Shown here: one piece after another, positions 1 through 11,560 of the stretch
Layout of the letters: each line of letters starts with the position of its first letter
Position numbering within the stretch: the stretch's first letter is position 1
DNA from: Hydractinia symbiolongicarpus
Lineage: Eukaryota; Cnidaria; Hydrozoa; Anthoathecata; Hydractiniidae
Length of the DNA: 64,000 nucleotides
Reading direction: 5' to 3'
Assembly: GCF_029227915.1 (NCBI RefSeq)
Contig: NC_079877.1
Span: 15,424,851 to 15,488,850 of the forward strand
The notes under the pieces: model-generated
What the model was told of the DNA's origin: nothing
What the model saw: the letters and a program-made list of their open reading frames with translations, nothing else
The model's database searches: none
Program-made: the position numbers and the translations under genes

Positions 1-5
1 GATGA

Positions 6-290
6 CAAAGGCATGACAGAGCTATTGAACAACCTCAAGGAGCTCAAGCACAGTGGGTACGTGACAGACAGGCAAAGATCGACTTGTACAATCAACAGCT
101 TAAAAGACAAGCTGGGGAAAGCTTGAAAAAGCTAGGTGAGGGTATGCGAGAGTACTATATCGCGACGATCGAAAAGTCTCCGAAACTCTTCGACTACTAT
201 ATACCTTCCAAACAACAGCAAGACCGTGAGCTGATGTTCATCGTAGGGTCCCTGGCTCTATTAGGTTTTGCGGCGTACAAATATATGTAA
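6..290 (+). CDS. Small Polinton membrane protein, N-terminus not resolved
   Basis: The frame is open from base 6 and closes at 290. The first Met in frame is at 84, but the charged, Gln-rich stretch before it reads well as protein, so the true start is probably upstream of the window or lost by frameshift. The product has a basic, amphipathic N-terminal half and ends in a single hydrophobic segment (ELMFIVGSLALLGFAAYKYM), so it is probably a tail-anchored membrane protein. It lies 30 bp upstream of the integrase start in the same orientation. Small proteins of this form are common in Polintons, but I cannot assign a function. Confidence 0.55.
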   Translation, partial: QRHDRAIEQPQGAQAQWVRDRQAKIDLYNQQLKRQAGESLKKLGEGMREYYIATIEKSPKLFDYYIPSKQQQDRELMFIVGSLALLGFAAYKYM

Positions 291-320
291 GGAAAGCAAC
301 ATTTTCGATCTGTAATAAAC

Positions 321-1037
321 ATGTCGAAAGTAAAGCATATCGTTACGGCTGAAGAAGCTGAAAAGCTAAGTCAAATCTACTACTCTCCAGAACGTTTCTG
401 GACAGGACAGAAAGCCATTAAACTGCCCGCTGAGCAGAGCAGTCTCTCTAAAAAAAGAGTTGCACACTGACTGACTCGTCAACTCTTATGACTTCGACAT
501 ATCAAAGGCCCAAAGCGCATCGATTACCAACATTTCACAATCACAAAGCCCAACGAAATGCACCAATTGGAGTTGCTCTACATGCTCCACGACAAACTTT
601 ATGGTAGCACCTACAAGTATATCCTCACGGGCATTGATGTGGCCTTAAGGTACAAAGTAGCAAGACCATTGATAACCAAAAAGGCCAGCGAAGTTGCTGC
701 CATGCTTAAGGACATATACAGAGCAGAACCCCTTAAGTATCAAAAGATTTTCAGTTTGACAACGGCAGTGAGTTCAAGTCTAACGTGAGCAAGCTTCTAG
801 AAAGTAAAGGTGTTGATATCAAGCGCGCAACTACCAAATACCACCAAACCTTCACGGCTTTTGTCAAGGCTTAGGTCAAGGTGCTCGAGGAGAGGCTCTT
901 CAAACCTCAAGATGCTCAAGAGCTTGCCTCTGCCGAAGAGAGTACAACATGGGTCAAGCACTTGTACACTATTGTCAAAAACGGAGGAGTTGATGCTAGT
1001 ACCCGAGGGTGTTGAAGTACCTCCGGAGCATGTATAA
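321..1037 (+). pseudogene. Polinton rve-family integrase, broken
   Basis: ATG at 321 opens an N-terminal region (motif YYSPERFWTG). In-frame stops follow at about 468 and 489. The same frame then continues into the RNase H-fold core (LLYMLHDKLYGSTYKYILTG, followed by IDVALRY). A frameshift near 740 moves the reading into another frame with the second catalytic motif FQFDNGSEFKS, and a further stop lies near 870. The residue that is normally the first catalytic Asp appears as Glu (QLELLYM). The enzyme class catalyses cut-and-paste type strand transfer of element ends into host DNA. This copy cannot be functional. Confidence 0.8.
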
Positions 1038-1115
1038 CAATGGTAAATTTGTTGTTTATGTGATAGTTAACATGAATGACAGGTTCACGTTAATACCTAC
1101 CCGACCGACATCTCT

Positions 1116-1669
1116 TTAATCATCATCCTCATCAACGGCGGAGTCATCATTCAATTGATGAAGGCGCGTATAATCATAAGGATGAAGGGTGTAGAATGAG
1201 TAGCCATAGACGATTCCCTTGATAACATTTGGCCCGCAATCAAGGTCGATGATGCAAACCAATGCTCTGTCCTCTATCTGAATGTTGAGTATGTTGCCAA
1301 TTTTCTTTAGGTCTGCCAAATCCGAGAGCTTTAATTCGGGATCCTTGATAACCTCGCAGCACAGCATACCATACTTGTTCGCGTCAGCGCAAACAATATA
1401 CAAACCCATGTGTTCAATATCATCCCTATCTTCCTCCTCATATGGAATTGTTGGCCACGGCTTTTCACTCGAGGCTACTCTGTCTAGAAGTTTGTCATCA
1501 TCCGGATATTCAAACCCCTTGTAGTATGGCTCATTTCTAAATCTAAAATTTTCCAGACACCACGAACAATAACTGGTAGTTGACTCCGCCTTGATGAAGC
1601 ATCGCAGCACAGGTACCCGAATATCGTAAAAGTTTTTTTAAGTTGTTGACTCTTTACATAGGCTTCCAT
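1116..1669 (-). pseudogene. Hypothetical Polinton protein, frameshifted near its start
   Basis: The natural start appears to be the ATG at 1669 (MEAYVKSQQLKK). A frameshift within about 50 bases moves the main reading frame to the one that ends at 1116. The main body is about 165 residues, Cys-containing near the N-terminus (SYCSWCLENF) and very acidic at the C-terminus (DDSAVDEDDD). I do not recognise the family. It is convergent with the integrase and separated from it by about 80 bp. It reads as a real protein because the frame is long, hydrophilic and free of low-complexity sequence. Confidence 0.5.
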
Positions 1670-1776
1670 CTTTTTTTTTGATATTTAACTACCCTTTAAC
1701 ATATGGTTGAAGTGGTCAAGCAGCGTCTATCAGGCGTGTTTTGTGGCTTTCATAACGCACAAAAACATGTGCGCGT

Positions 1777-2698
1777 TTACTTGATATCAATGTCGAACAG
1801 CTCTTCGAACAGCTTGAAGTGGCGTATGTGTCGTTTCACGTGTCCTTCTTCTGCGAATCTATTGAATGCGTGAATACTATTGGAGTTATCGATAACGACG
1901 ATCTCTTCAGAGATAGGGTATTGATCATTAAACCATCTTCATTTGGTTGGTAAAGCGCGTCTTTGTACGCGAGCGCAGTAATACGGAAGATGGTGAAACT
2001 CATCCTTATAAATAGTCGTATGCTTGCGGTAAATCATAATAACATTGTCTTTTCGAGGATCTTTGGCATGTGGCACATACCTTTCAGGGAGTCTCGCATT
2101 TTCTTGGCACTGTGCTGCAAGCTGTCGATCCGTGTCCTCAAGATCGCCATTCAACATTACAAGTTGTCTCTCCCTGTCCTCAAGGTCATCATTCAATAGT
2201 GCCGGGGCCATATCTCTTTCTTCGATGGCGACGTCCTTTTCCTTAATGGTCACCGCAAGCTTTTACATCTTTGTAGAACTTTCTCTACAACCCATTCCAA
2301 GAATGGTTCTATCTCACGTCTGCCACACCTCAAGAGAAAGCAATAGAGGCCTGCTTCTGTCAGTAAAAGCGTGTTTGGTTGGGTGTACTTCGATCGAAGT
2401 ATACCCCGGGGTCTGTCTCGAGGTTTTTAATAACGTCACCAAGCCGTATTTTACACTTGCCAGGCACATGTCTCTGAATGGCTTGCACACCAGCCCTTCG
2501 TTCATACCCTACAGTCCTCCAAACATCGGAGACCACGATGCATTGCCCCTTGCCCTGGATGGGGAATGATCGCACTTGTTTTTCTTTATAATAATCAACT
2601 ACAAGAGACATTCTACTTGTAAGTTTTTGAATCTCGAGCTCGTGTCTGCACGGATGGTGCTCGTAATTTCTGTGGCTCGAGAAGATCAACAAAAACAT
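1777..2698 (-). pseudogene. MSV199-like / coiled-coil / DUF3627-like protein, frameshifted
   Basis: Read on the minus strand, 2698-2360 encodes an MSV199-like N-terminal domain (VVSDVWRTVGYERRAG, VPGKCKIRLGDVI). After a frameshift, 2253-1939 encodes a heptad-rich coiled coil (repeats of LEDRERQL / LEDTDRQL) and the beginning of a C-terminal domain. A single in-frame TGA at 1939-1941 interrupts that domain, which then continues in the same frame (EEIVVIDNSNSIHAF, EEGHVKRH) to a stop at 1777-1779. MSV199-plus-C-terminal-domain proteins are known from large DNA viruses of insects; their biochemical role is unclear. The family call is by motif recognition only. Confidence 0.6.
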
Positions 2699-2703
2699 GT
2701 GAC

Positions 2704-3027
2704 TTAGTCATATAGCGCTGGAACACCTAGCTCGTACAAGTCGTCTCGACCCAAATCGATCAGTTTGAAGTTACATATGTATCGCTCCACGTGTCCTTCT
2801 TTGATGTTAAAGGCCTGTATACAGTTGGGGTTGTCGATAACAACAATCTGTTCAGACTTTGTAATTTTCTCTTTAAACCAACCCCTAATCCTAGGGATAT
2901 CGCGTCTTTGAATTTGTGCTTCATGGTACGGGAAACCGTGGTACTTATCGTCGTCAGGTTTCGTATGCTTGCGAAAAAACATAATAACAATTTCCCCGGA
3001 CTGTTGTGATTGAATGTATTGACCCAT
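2704..3027 (-). pseudogene. Second copy of the DUF3627-like C-terminal domain
   Basis: This frame ends at 2704, just upstream of the MSV199-like gene, and is clearly paralogous to the C-terminus of that gene. Shared blocks include FRKHT/YRKHT, PYHEAQIQRR versus PYYCARVQRR, QIVVIDNPNCIQAF versus EIVVIDNSNSIHAF, and EGHVERY versus EGHVKRH. No MSV199-like N-terminal domain or coiled coil is visible upstream before the packaging ATPase begins at 3186, so this copy is either 5'-truncated or a stand-alone domain. It implies an old tandem duplication within the element. Confidence 0.55.
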
Positions 3028-3185
3028 CTATTCAAGCTCACTATCCTGCATCGCGATGGTCGCATCATTTTTTTTAAAAAAAACTGCGTTGTTCCTCAAG
3101 TTCCCTCTGTAATTTTGCGATGCAAGACATTTTATATCTTAAAAGTTATCAATCAGGATCATGTTAAGGTGGACAGAACACGAGA

Positions 3186-3785
3186 TCACTCCAAAATTTT
3201 CCAGCCTCTAGGGTGTTCCAATCTCACATACAAGCACGCATGCTTTGACGTCTCGAACTGAGCCTCAATCGACTCCCAGTCGTTGATCATGTTAGTCTCC
3301 TCGTCCATCATTTTCATATCGGAGCGCTCTTTCCGGCACAAAGCGAATAACTGCTTCTTCTGTCTTCGAAGGTTCTTTGGCAGGGCCGTATAGCTTTGCG
3401 TTAAGAGCCACAAGCTATGCTTCTTGTGTTGACCTGAGATGGCGAGTTAAAGTAGGGATTGTCTCCGCTTGTCGAAAGACTCATCGGCGATCTTATCATC
3501 AATGATGAATAGCGTTTCCTCCCCTGCCAGGACCAATGACAGCTTCTGGATCCACTCACAGAGCTGGTCCTTGGGTTCGATCAAGAACACATAGTCATCC
3601 CTCCATAGACAGACTCTTGCTAAGTAAGTCTTGTTGCAGCGGATGGTAGGGAAGAGAATAACAATGTTGTGGAAGTGGCGCCTGTACTCGTTCTCCAGGA
3701 GGTTAAGTACACGCTGCGTTTTCCCACAGCTTGTTAGTCCGGTGAAGATTGATGCATGCGGGTCTTTTACAATATCAAGAGCCAT
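3186..3785 (-). pseudogene. Polinton genome-packaging ATPase (FtsK/HerA-A32 type), one internal stop
   Basis: The ATG at 3785 opens a P-loop ATPase with Walker A GLTSCGKTQ near residue 16 and Walker B ETLFIIDD near residue 92. A TAA at 3447-3449 interrupts it, but the same frame then continues directly through SLWLLTQSYTALPKNLRRQ, the sensor-like region conserved in these ATPases, to a stop at 3186. Total length is about 200 codons, the usual size for Polinton ATPases. The family is thought to pump viral or element DNA into capsids. The start overlaps the end of the upstream HNH gene by about 19 bp. Confidence 0.85.
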
Positions 3786-4548
3786 ATTTATTCTGTCTGC
3801 CGGTAGCAGATAGAACCTCGCGCTTATAGAGAGGTGAAGCAGCTGCCCTTGGTTTGATTTTCACTTGCCCACATTAGCTGCATTTTAGTATAGTGGAGCC
3901 TTGCTAATTGCACCTGTTCGCAGGGATATTCTTTGTTCTCTCTGTATTTAATGGGGGTTTTGTGATCAAAATCTTACTGTGCCCTGTTGCTCCACCCAAT
4001 CCCGTCTTTAAATTGGGCCTGGATATGTCCAATAAATGTGCAAATGTCACATCCCAGGTACTCTTGGGATGCTATCTCGGTGTCATGTGTTAGGGCATTA
4101 CGAATCCTGGTGAGAATGATTTTATGTTTATATCCGGGAAAATCACATTCTTTCAACTAGTGTTTTTGTTTTTGCGTGGGATACATTTGTTCCGTTCCTT
4201 TGACGCCTTCAGACTATCCAGACATTTGATACACATTTTTGTCAATTTACCATTTTTCATCATCTTGAAGGAATCTGGTGGACTGATCCGTCTACAGTTT
4301 GAACATTTCTTACTCTCTTTCATGTTATTGTTTACCCTAAAGGGATCTTTTTGCACGATAGATACAGGGATCCACACTTTAGAGGCAGCCATTTCTCTCC
4401 AACCCCGTCCAGTTGTGAAGTAGGCCACCATTTTCATCACATCGCTTGTATCCAGCTTGGTGCTTGGGCTCGTTATACCAAGGAACCTCTTGACAACTAT
4501 ATCGTAAGCAAATGTAAAGCCTAGGTCCACGACTGTTTCATACACCAT
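3767..4548 (-). pseudogene. Zinc-ribbon plus HNH endonuclease-like protein, broken
   Basis: The frame from 4548 encodes an N-terminal region followed by a Cys4 ribbon (CSNCRRISP...CIKCLDSLKASKERNKC). Near 4153 a frameshift moves the reading to the frame of 4156-3974 (EYLGCDICTFIGHIQ). An in-frame TAA at 3974-3976 is followed immediately by FDHKTPIKY and LMWASENQTKGS, which match the D-H-K-x-P-L and N-x-x-K-G pattern of HNH nucleases, before a stop at 3767. These HNH proteins occur in Polintons and giant viruses and are presumed DNA endonucleases. The end overlaps the ATPase start. Confidence 0.65.
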
Positions 4549-4627
4549 ATCGATAATCTCCTTTTGTTGCTGTGTCCCGTTAGAGAGTTGTTATAGATTA
4601 TCTTATCTTGAAAAAGTCGATATCAGG

Positions 4628-4956
4628 CTAATGCATGAGCTTTTGTTTTTGCGTTGGCTGAGCCGCCGGGTGATCTCCACGTGTCTGCGGCGAATACTGC
4701 TTACGTGAAATGTAATAGACTTCAACTGCCACAAAAGCAAGTATGACAAGGCCTCCACCAAGGTATACATCACCTGACTGTATAGAAGTGCCCCAGATGA
4801 GGTTTTGACTGTAGATTCTACAGCGCCCTTTTATTTTGTCAGTTCCTCCTTTCTCTTCTTCATCAGTGCCGCCAACTTGTGACCTTGAACAACTCTCCCT
4901 GGTTGCGTTACTGGCTTTGTTATGACTCTCTCTTTTTGTGGTTGTTCTTCACTCAT
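4628..4956 (-). pseudogene. Small single-pass membrane protein of the Polinton
   Basis: ATG at 4956 starts a short basic protein (MSEEQPQKERVITKPVTQ) that stops after about 41 codons. One frame over, the sequence continues through a hydrophobic segment (GGLVILAFVAVEVYYISR) and a Gln/Pro-rich tail to a stop at 4628-4630. The two parts look like one protein of about 110 residues broken by a frameshift near 4835. Function unknown. It lies between the HNH gene and the hypothetical gene at 5241-5771 in the same orientation. Confidence 0.45.
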
Positions 4957-5240
4957 TTTATTATAAGCCGTGAGGCTTAGAAGAACCATTCCCTTACCTT
5001 ACCTTTCATGAAGTACAAGGCCGCTTGATGGCTTTCAAACCATTTCTACCATCTAACCATAACCCTACTCATATGTATACTCATCACTAAGTTACATGCC
5101 TGCGGTGAAAATCTATCTGCCTGAGGCGTTAAGATTTCTAAACCACGTGCACAGTCCCCGTAAACGGCTGTTAGAGCTGTATACCTTAAGGGTGTTCTTC
5201 TTCTTCTGCCTGTGGGTACCTGTTTACCCGTTCAACAAAC
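4957..5240. other. Intergenic Polinton sequence, no feature seen
   Basis: I see no coding frame with protein-like composition here on either strand. Confidence 0.4.
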
Positions 5241-5771
5241 TCACGATTGCCCATGTGTATCTTCAATAGGTTGTTCCCCATTCTTTTCTTGCTCTTCATC
5301 ATCCTCCCCTGAACCCTCCGTGGACACATGGTTGATAGTGTGGGCTGCCACTAAGAGTGGTGTCAAAAGCTTGCTGAATGCTGAATAGACGAGAATACCT
5401 AGATCTGCCATGGAATCTTTGAAGATAGGATCTTCCTCCAGGTCTTGACGGAGCTTATCGGCACTATCCAGAGGTACCACGTTGCCCATAGCTTTGGTAT
5501 ACATGCAGATGCCGTGACATAAGAGTGCCTTGGAAGTCTTTACCCCCTTGTCCTGGATCTCACGTTGGACAAACTCAGCGTACATTTTGTCGACTGCTTC
5601 ATCTGGCGCGTTGTCAACAAATCCTTCAGTACACTTTTTCGGTAAGAGATGCTGTTTACCCTTGTGTATTGCATCTTTTAAAGCCTGACGTTTGTCGATA
5701 GATTTTTCGCGGTGTTCAAAGGCTTCTGCTGGGGTATCAACTTTACCGAAAATAGCGACTAGATTAGACAT
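5241..5771 (-). CDS. Hypothetical Polinton protein, intact, about 176 residues
   Basis: The frame is open from 5912, but the upstream part is a low-complexity Gln/Lys run derived from a GTT repeat on the plus strand, so I choose the ATG at 5771 (MSNLVAIFGKVDTPAEAF). The protein is charged, with a central helical region, a moderately hydrophobic stretch (LGILVYSAFSKLLTPLLVA) and an acidic C-terminus (GEDDEEQEKNGEQ). It is one of the few uninterrupted frames of this element. Family and function not recognised; a structural or regulatory role in the element would be a guess. Confidence 0.55.
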   Translation of the reverse strand: MSNLVAIFGKVDTPAEAFEHREKSIDKRQALKDAIHKGKQHLLPKKCTEGFVDNAPDEAVDKMYAEFVQREIQDKGVKTSKALLCHGICMYTKAMGNVVPLDSADKLRQDLEEDPIFKDSMADLGILVYSAFSKLLTPLLVAAHTINHVSTEGSGEDDEEQEKNGEQPIEDTHGQS

Positions 5772-6233
5772 CTTTATTAATATCTTTCTATACCTACAAA
5801 AGCAGAACACGATCAGGACGTACGGCACCCTCTGGATGCTTTGTTGTTTTTGTTGTTTTTGTTGTTGTTGTTGTTTAAACCCAGAGGGTTTTTGATTCTG
5901 CGAGTATACCACTCAGAGCCTTCGGTTTTCCGTATCCGAGGTGTTTTTTAGCGCTGTCCTGCTTTGCAGACTTAGCGTACTTGCTCTTAATTCTCTATAC
6001 AGAATGTCGTGCTTGTACTACGCGTTAACGAAACCCATCTCTTTAAGTGAGCACTTTCAGAGGCCGTTCCTAGCACTGAAATTTAACCGGCATTTTGGCA
6101 AACATCTTGATTATTCCGAAGTGTGTATTATTTCTGAATGGATGAGGCAAATGGGTTTGTTCTTGTTTTTACCGATTCATACTGATGAGGAGTGACTCAA
6201 AGTTGTGAGAAAAACAAATCTATTTGACGCGAG
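5772..6233. other. Intergenic Polinton sequence with a GTT-repeat run
   Basis: A short GTT-rich run at about 5840-5876 lies upstream of the gene at 5241-5771. The rest shows no convincing gene; a plus-strand open frame at 5941-6195 has no recognisable features. Confidence 0.4.
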
Positions 6234-8554
6234 TTACAATTCCAAAGGTGCCGTATGTATGCCATCCTCGAGTACCTTCCGCTTTTCGTAAAAAGCCAAG
6301 AACCCCAGCTTGTTTTGCTCATACGTAACCATGCCTTGGTTATGAACCCGGATGCTTACATTTTTAGCGGTATCTAGCTGGCTTTTGAGTGCTCCCATGT
6401 ACCTTGACCATGTCACTTCGTTCTGCCTTTTCCACATGCCTTTACAAGAAAACTTTGTACCTTCTTGACCCTCTACGAAATAGCACTTGGCTGCCAATGC
6501 AATCATCCTAGACCCAATGAATTGAGGTTTGAACAGACCTCCTGTTCGACTCGAAGGCTTGTCGGTGACGAGCCAGTTTTTCACATCCTTGCCGTACTTC
6601 TCGAGCATTTCCTTGCGAATAACCTCCCGCAGCTCTTTTCCAGAGATGGCAAAATACGCGCTATCGGTATCCATGTACACATATTCAAAATCTCGGTTAT
6701 CTACGTTGTTGAGGGAGTGATAGTAAAACTCGAGTATGCACAACTTGGCCAGTTGGTAGACAGCGATATCACACTGATAAGCTCTATCGATGATGACCCC
6801 TTGTTTACCTCTTCTTACTTCATGCGCATCCCCGATCTCTTCGAGGTCTTCAAGGTATGGGCTCCTTATTACTGCATCTACCTCCTTTTCGTCTCTGGTA
6901 AAGCTAGTGTTGCTGTTCTGCACCAGATCTTCGATCATCTTCCCATAGAAGCTGTTCCCTTTCAACTTGGCTGTATCAGCAGCGATGCTCTTATTACCGT
7001 CTTTATCAGCTTGGTATGGCGCATTCGCAATCTCTTCCGGGAACCACGCGAATGGCTTATCTCGTGAGTACTTGAGGAACTGGTAACATGCCGTGACTTT
7101 TAGCCCATGCTCTAGGTACCATATGAGCACGGGTGTGTGCAACAAGATCCTCTCAGCTTTCATCATCCCCAAGAGCTTCTTGGTACCTGGAACACGTTTG
7201 CGCGTTGTAGGTACTCGTGCATGTGCCGAGGTAATTGAGTATCGGGTATCTTCTTGACCACAAATAGCGGAGATATTTTGTTGAACTTGTCGTACAGCTC
7301 TTGGGGGACTTCTATATCAACTTGTGCAAACCCAAAGAGCTCGCCGTCTAGAGCACCTTGCTTCATAGCCTCCAAACCCTCAACGGGGTCTGCCATCTTT
7401 ATCAGCTTCTCCTTACCGCATGGGAAATCTTGCAGCAAGGTACTCGGGTAAAGCATGTTGGCGTCATAACCGGAAATGGTCTTGCACTTGTGTGGCTCGT
7501 GGTAGATGTGAGATTTAATGGCTGTCACATCCCTCTCGTGATACCTGCAAAAGACGATCGCTGAACCACCAACCATGCTTGTCTGCAAAAAGTCGTAAGC
7601 CTCATTTCTCGTGCACTCACCGCAGGCTGTTTGGACCTGTTTCCAGGCTTTGGAACAGCTTTTGAAGCAGTTATCCTGGCATTTGTGGTTGCAAGGTTCT
7701 CCCGGCGCATAAAGATCGAGATCGGGATTCAGGCGCAGGGACTTATTCGGAACGTAGCGCATCGACACACCAGGGTTTCTAACGGCATCGTTGAGAATGT
7801 CGTTCTCATCCTCGTAGTATGTTGTTCGCGTCTTATTGACGGCATCGAGAAACGGTAGCACATCCTCCAAGTTCCATTCTGCCAACCAGTCAATCATAGT
7901 TAGAGAGAGTGTTTTTCCCGCTAAAACTGCCATAAAAGCCCTCGTGCTCGACGGGACCGACATAGTTTAGCTTGTTATGGGCCGTCAACCACTACTTTGA
8001 GAACACTAGTTTTTCGAGGGCACATTCCAGAGACTTGCACCAGCCATCATAACTCATGCCGGGGGCGAAAAAGTTCTTGATATCAAGAAATTAGAACTTT
8101 GATGTCGTGAGGAACAATTAGCCATTGTCTTTATTCGCTACTTTAATCTTCTCGCTCTCCGCAATTTGCTCGACAAAATACTGCTTGATCATGTTGATGT
8201 CATACTTTTCGCTGTTAAACCCGATCACAGCCACTTGGTTCACCCACTCGTTCCAAGCTTGTTGGGATTGGTTGCAGAGCATGTCAAAATCCTCTGGTTT
8301 GCGGTGCAGTCTTTCGACTTCTTTGACGATGAGAGCTTGCCTCTGTTCGAGTTGTTCAACAAATTTCTTAACCAAGGTTTTGGGATATTCGTGCATGGTT
8401 ATCGTAGGATGTTCATTAAAACTATCGTGGGTGGCGGCACTCATTGAGATATGCTCCGAAAGGTATGTTAGATCATCTGTTTGCTGCTGGTGTAGAGGTG
8501 AAAGGAGGGCCTCAAAATCAAACACGATGAAGTGGGTGTAGGGCCGAAATTTGT
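6234..8554 (-). pseudogene. Protein-primed family B DNA polymerase, exonuclease and polymerase domains (broken)
   Basis: Reading on the minus strand from the non-LTR insertion: the 3'-5' exonuclease begins with an Asp-x-Glu motif in FDFEALL and contains VIGFNSEKYDINMI (Exo II type). After a stop at 8118 and frameshifts between 8118 and 7963 the palm continues with motif A SGYDANMLYPS. A one-base frameshift near 7165 leads to motif B KLKGNSFYG and motif C YVYMDTDSAYF, and the frame ends at 6234. These are the hallmarks of Polinton/adintovirus replicative polymerases, which start synthesis from a terminal protein. Several breaks make this copy inactive. The N-terminal part lies beyond the retrotransposon at 11560-12526. 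Confidence 0.88.
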
Positions 8555-8555
8555 T

Positions 8556-8884
<329 letters not shown>

Positions 8885-9246
8885 TTATTTATAGTTGACA
8901 AATTTACAAGAAAATGTAGCTCAGAGGCTAATTAAAGTCAACTTTTAAAAACATTAAAAACAATAAATAACTGAATAAAGAAAATATATAAAGAAAACCG
9001 TATATACCATTTTTTTAAGTATTTCAAATAATATAAATAATATGTCAAAAATATGTCAAGGCTATGTAGTGGTAGTTCCAGGAACTCAGTCAAACTTCCC
9101 AGGCAGGGTTGAGAGAAAATAATATAAAACCAGATAATAAGGCTAGAATATTCTCATATGATACCACCCCACCTAAACCGTCGCACCGCAAGATATGTTT
9201 CACTGAGTTCCCGCTCCACAACTGGCAAAGGAAGACAACGGGGAAA

Positions 9247-11560
9247 CTAAAGAAAACCTAATTCAGGTATAAAAGTTTTGCATATTCTGCAAGGACAATG
9301 GTTTGGAATCCAGTTTCTTATTTTGTTTCTAAACTCAATTAAAGTACCAGCGTTCCGATACTCGTTAGGCAAAGAGTTCCAAAGCTTTAACCCAACATTA
9401 GACAGTGTTTCGATCCCATATCTCACTGAAAATATTTTGTTACTCTTGAGTTTGTCCTTCCTCAAATTATACACTGGTTCAGGAAAAATAAAAATTTCAT
9501 TCAACATTTCTGGACCTGTTTTTGTTTTAGCTTTATACAGCTCAGTAACAAGGATGCGTAAGTTCGTTTGGTGAATTGTAACGCTCCCATTTTTTGATAA
9601 AAGCTCTTCAAATGAGGATTGATAGTCTTGATAGATAATTCTTAGTGCTCTTTCATGTATATGGTTTATCCTATTGTTTAATTTACGACTGTGAAACATC
9701 CATACTAATGGACAGTACGAAAAATGACTAGTGATAAAAGCATTAATAATCAGCTTTCGCTGGTCTAATGTCATTAAGGAAGATAACCTTGCAAGCGCAC
9801 TAACTTTCTGGCCTGCCTTGTTACAGAGCTGATTAACATGTTCCTCGAAATAAAGTTTGTGGTCTATGGTTATACCAAGCAGTTTCTCAGTTTGAGAATT
9901 GTTTAGAAGTTCGTTACAAACTTTTAATCGTACATCAGTTTTGTTAGTAAAAAAATGTGATTTTTCTGGGTTGGCTTTCATACAATTATTTTCAAACCAA
10001 GTAAATATTATAATTGCTGCATATTCAATCTTTTCAATAACTTCGTTGATATTCTTTCCTATTGAAAATGGGGTTGTATCATCAGCATAGTTGACAATGT
10101 CCATATATGGCACAAAAAGGAAAAGGTCGCATAAAAATATATTGAAAAGCAAAGGACCCAAAATTTATCCTTGCGGTACGCCGTATTTTATTTTTCTCCA
10201 TGTACTATAATTGTTATTTATACGTACTCGCTGTTTCCTGTCAATTAGGTACGATTTTATAAACAGCAAAGAGTTCATATCAAAGCCATATGCATGAAGT
10301 TTTGCTAGTAAGAGCTCGTGTGGTATGCAGTCAAATGCCTTAGACAAATCAGTTAAAAGCGCTCCAAATGTGCCACCTTTGTCAAGACTGTTTTTCCATT
10401 TTTCAATCATACTTATGAGGCATTGTTGTGAACTGTGCCCCTTGCGAAAACCAAATTGAAGTTTCGAAAATAATGGCTCGAAGAAGGTGTATATTTGGTC
10501 ATACATGCATCTTTCATAGATTTTTGAGATGTTCGATAGGACGCTTACAGGTCTATAGTTCACCTTTTCAGTGCGCAGTCCTTTCTTGTGTATAGGAGTA
10601 ATATCTGCGTTTTTCAAAGATGTTGGAAATTCAGAACTTTTTAACGATTGATTAAAATTTTCAGTAATGAATTGGCTAAAAATATCACTGTTTTCTTTGA
10701 TGATGTTAGTAGGAATATCATCTTTCTGCTGCGCCTTTTTTGGATCAAGTTTTCGAATGTATTTTTCAACATCTTCAAATGCAGTTTGTTTAAAAGAAAA
10801 TTTTGTGTTGCTTTTTGCGCTTTTTCTTATCTTTTCTACACTAGGATGAGATTTATATTTATATATTATCGAATTTATTCGATCTTTGGGTCTGTTTTCA
10901 TTACTTGTAGGTTGTATATTTGATGGCTTTATGCCTAAATTTTCAACAACACTGCCAAAATAATTGTTGAATATTTCAGTAATATCTTTATCATGAGATA
11001 TTGTAGTCCCATCTTCAACTAAGGTAATATTTTCACTTGTAACTGTCTTGTTAGAGAAACATGGTTTTACTGTTTTCCAGAATAACCTATTGTCAGTTAT
11101 ATTTTTAACATTAAGGTTGTTGAAGAATTTGTATTTACTTTTTCTTATTAGTGAAACACAAAAATTCCTTTGTTTATTGTATGCTAATTTACTCTCCAGA
11201 GTTATATCTTTCCTATGCTTATTTAAAAGTTTTGATCTCTTCATAATTGCCTTGTTTATTTCTTTACTCATAAAAGCTGCCTGATTATGACGTACATACC
11301 TTTTCTTTCGAGGAGCATGATTATCTAAGATGCTTAAAACATTGTTTTTGAAATTTTCAAAAATTTTAAAATCATTGAGATTATTGTCATCATTTAGAGC
11401 ATCCATTATATCATTGTGGAAATTTACATTATTGAAATTCCGATATGCTCTATAACTTATAATTTTTGGTTTTCGTTTAGCAAAGTTGGCTTTTAAAACA
11501 GTCATTGTCAATTTATGAAAATCAGACAAGCTTGTTTCAATAGCCCTGGAGTGACAAAAA
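9247..11560 (-). pseudogene. Non-LTR reverse transcriptase, single internal stop
   Basis: The frame runs on the minus strand from a short endonuclease remnant through the linker and RT domain. Visible RT motifs are ADITPIHKKG, NYRPVSVLSNISK, LTDLSKAFDCIPHEL, YGVPQG and the catalytic NYADDTT, followed by the thumb and C-terminal region (CPLVWMFHSRKLNNRINHIH). A single in-frame TAA at 10165-10167, right after YGVPQG, is the only break; both sides are in the same frame. The catalytic Asp pair is intact. The start of the open frame (11709) actually belongs to the Polinton polymerase, giving an accidental fusion ORF. Confidence 0.85.

Noticed and set aside
2045-2569. 174-codon plus-strand frame
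   Set aside because: Antisense shadow of the MSV199-like gene, Ser-rich with no protein features.
5941-6195. 84-codon plus-strand frame
   Set aside because: Opposite to all neighbouring Polinton genes, no recognisable domain or start context.
6465-7067. 200-codon plus-strand frame
   Set aside because: Antisense shadow of the polymerase palm region, which carries clear motifs.
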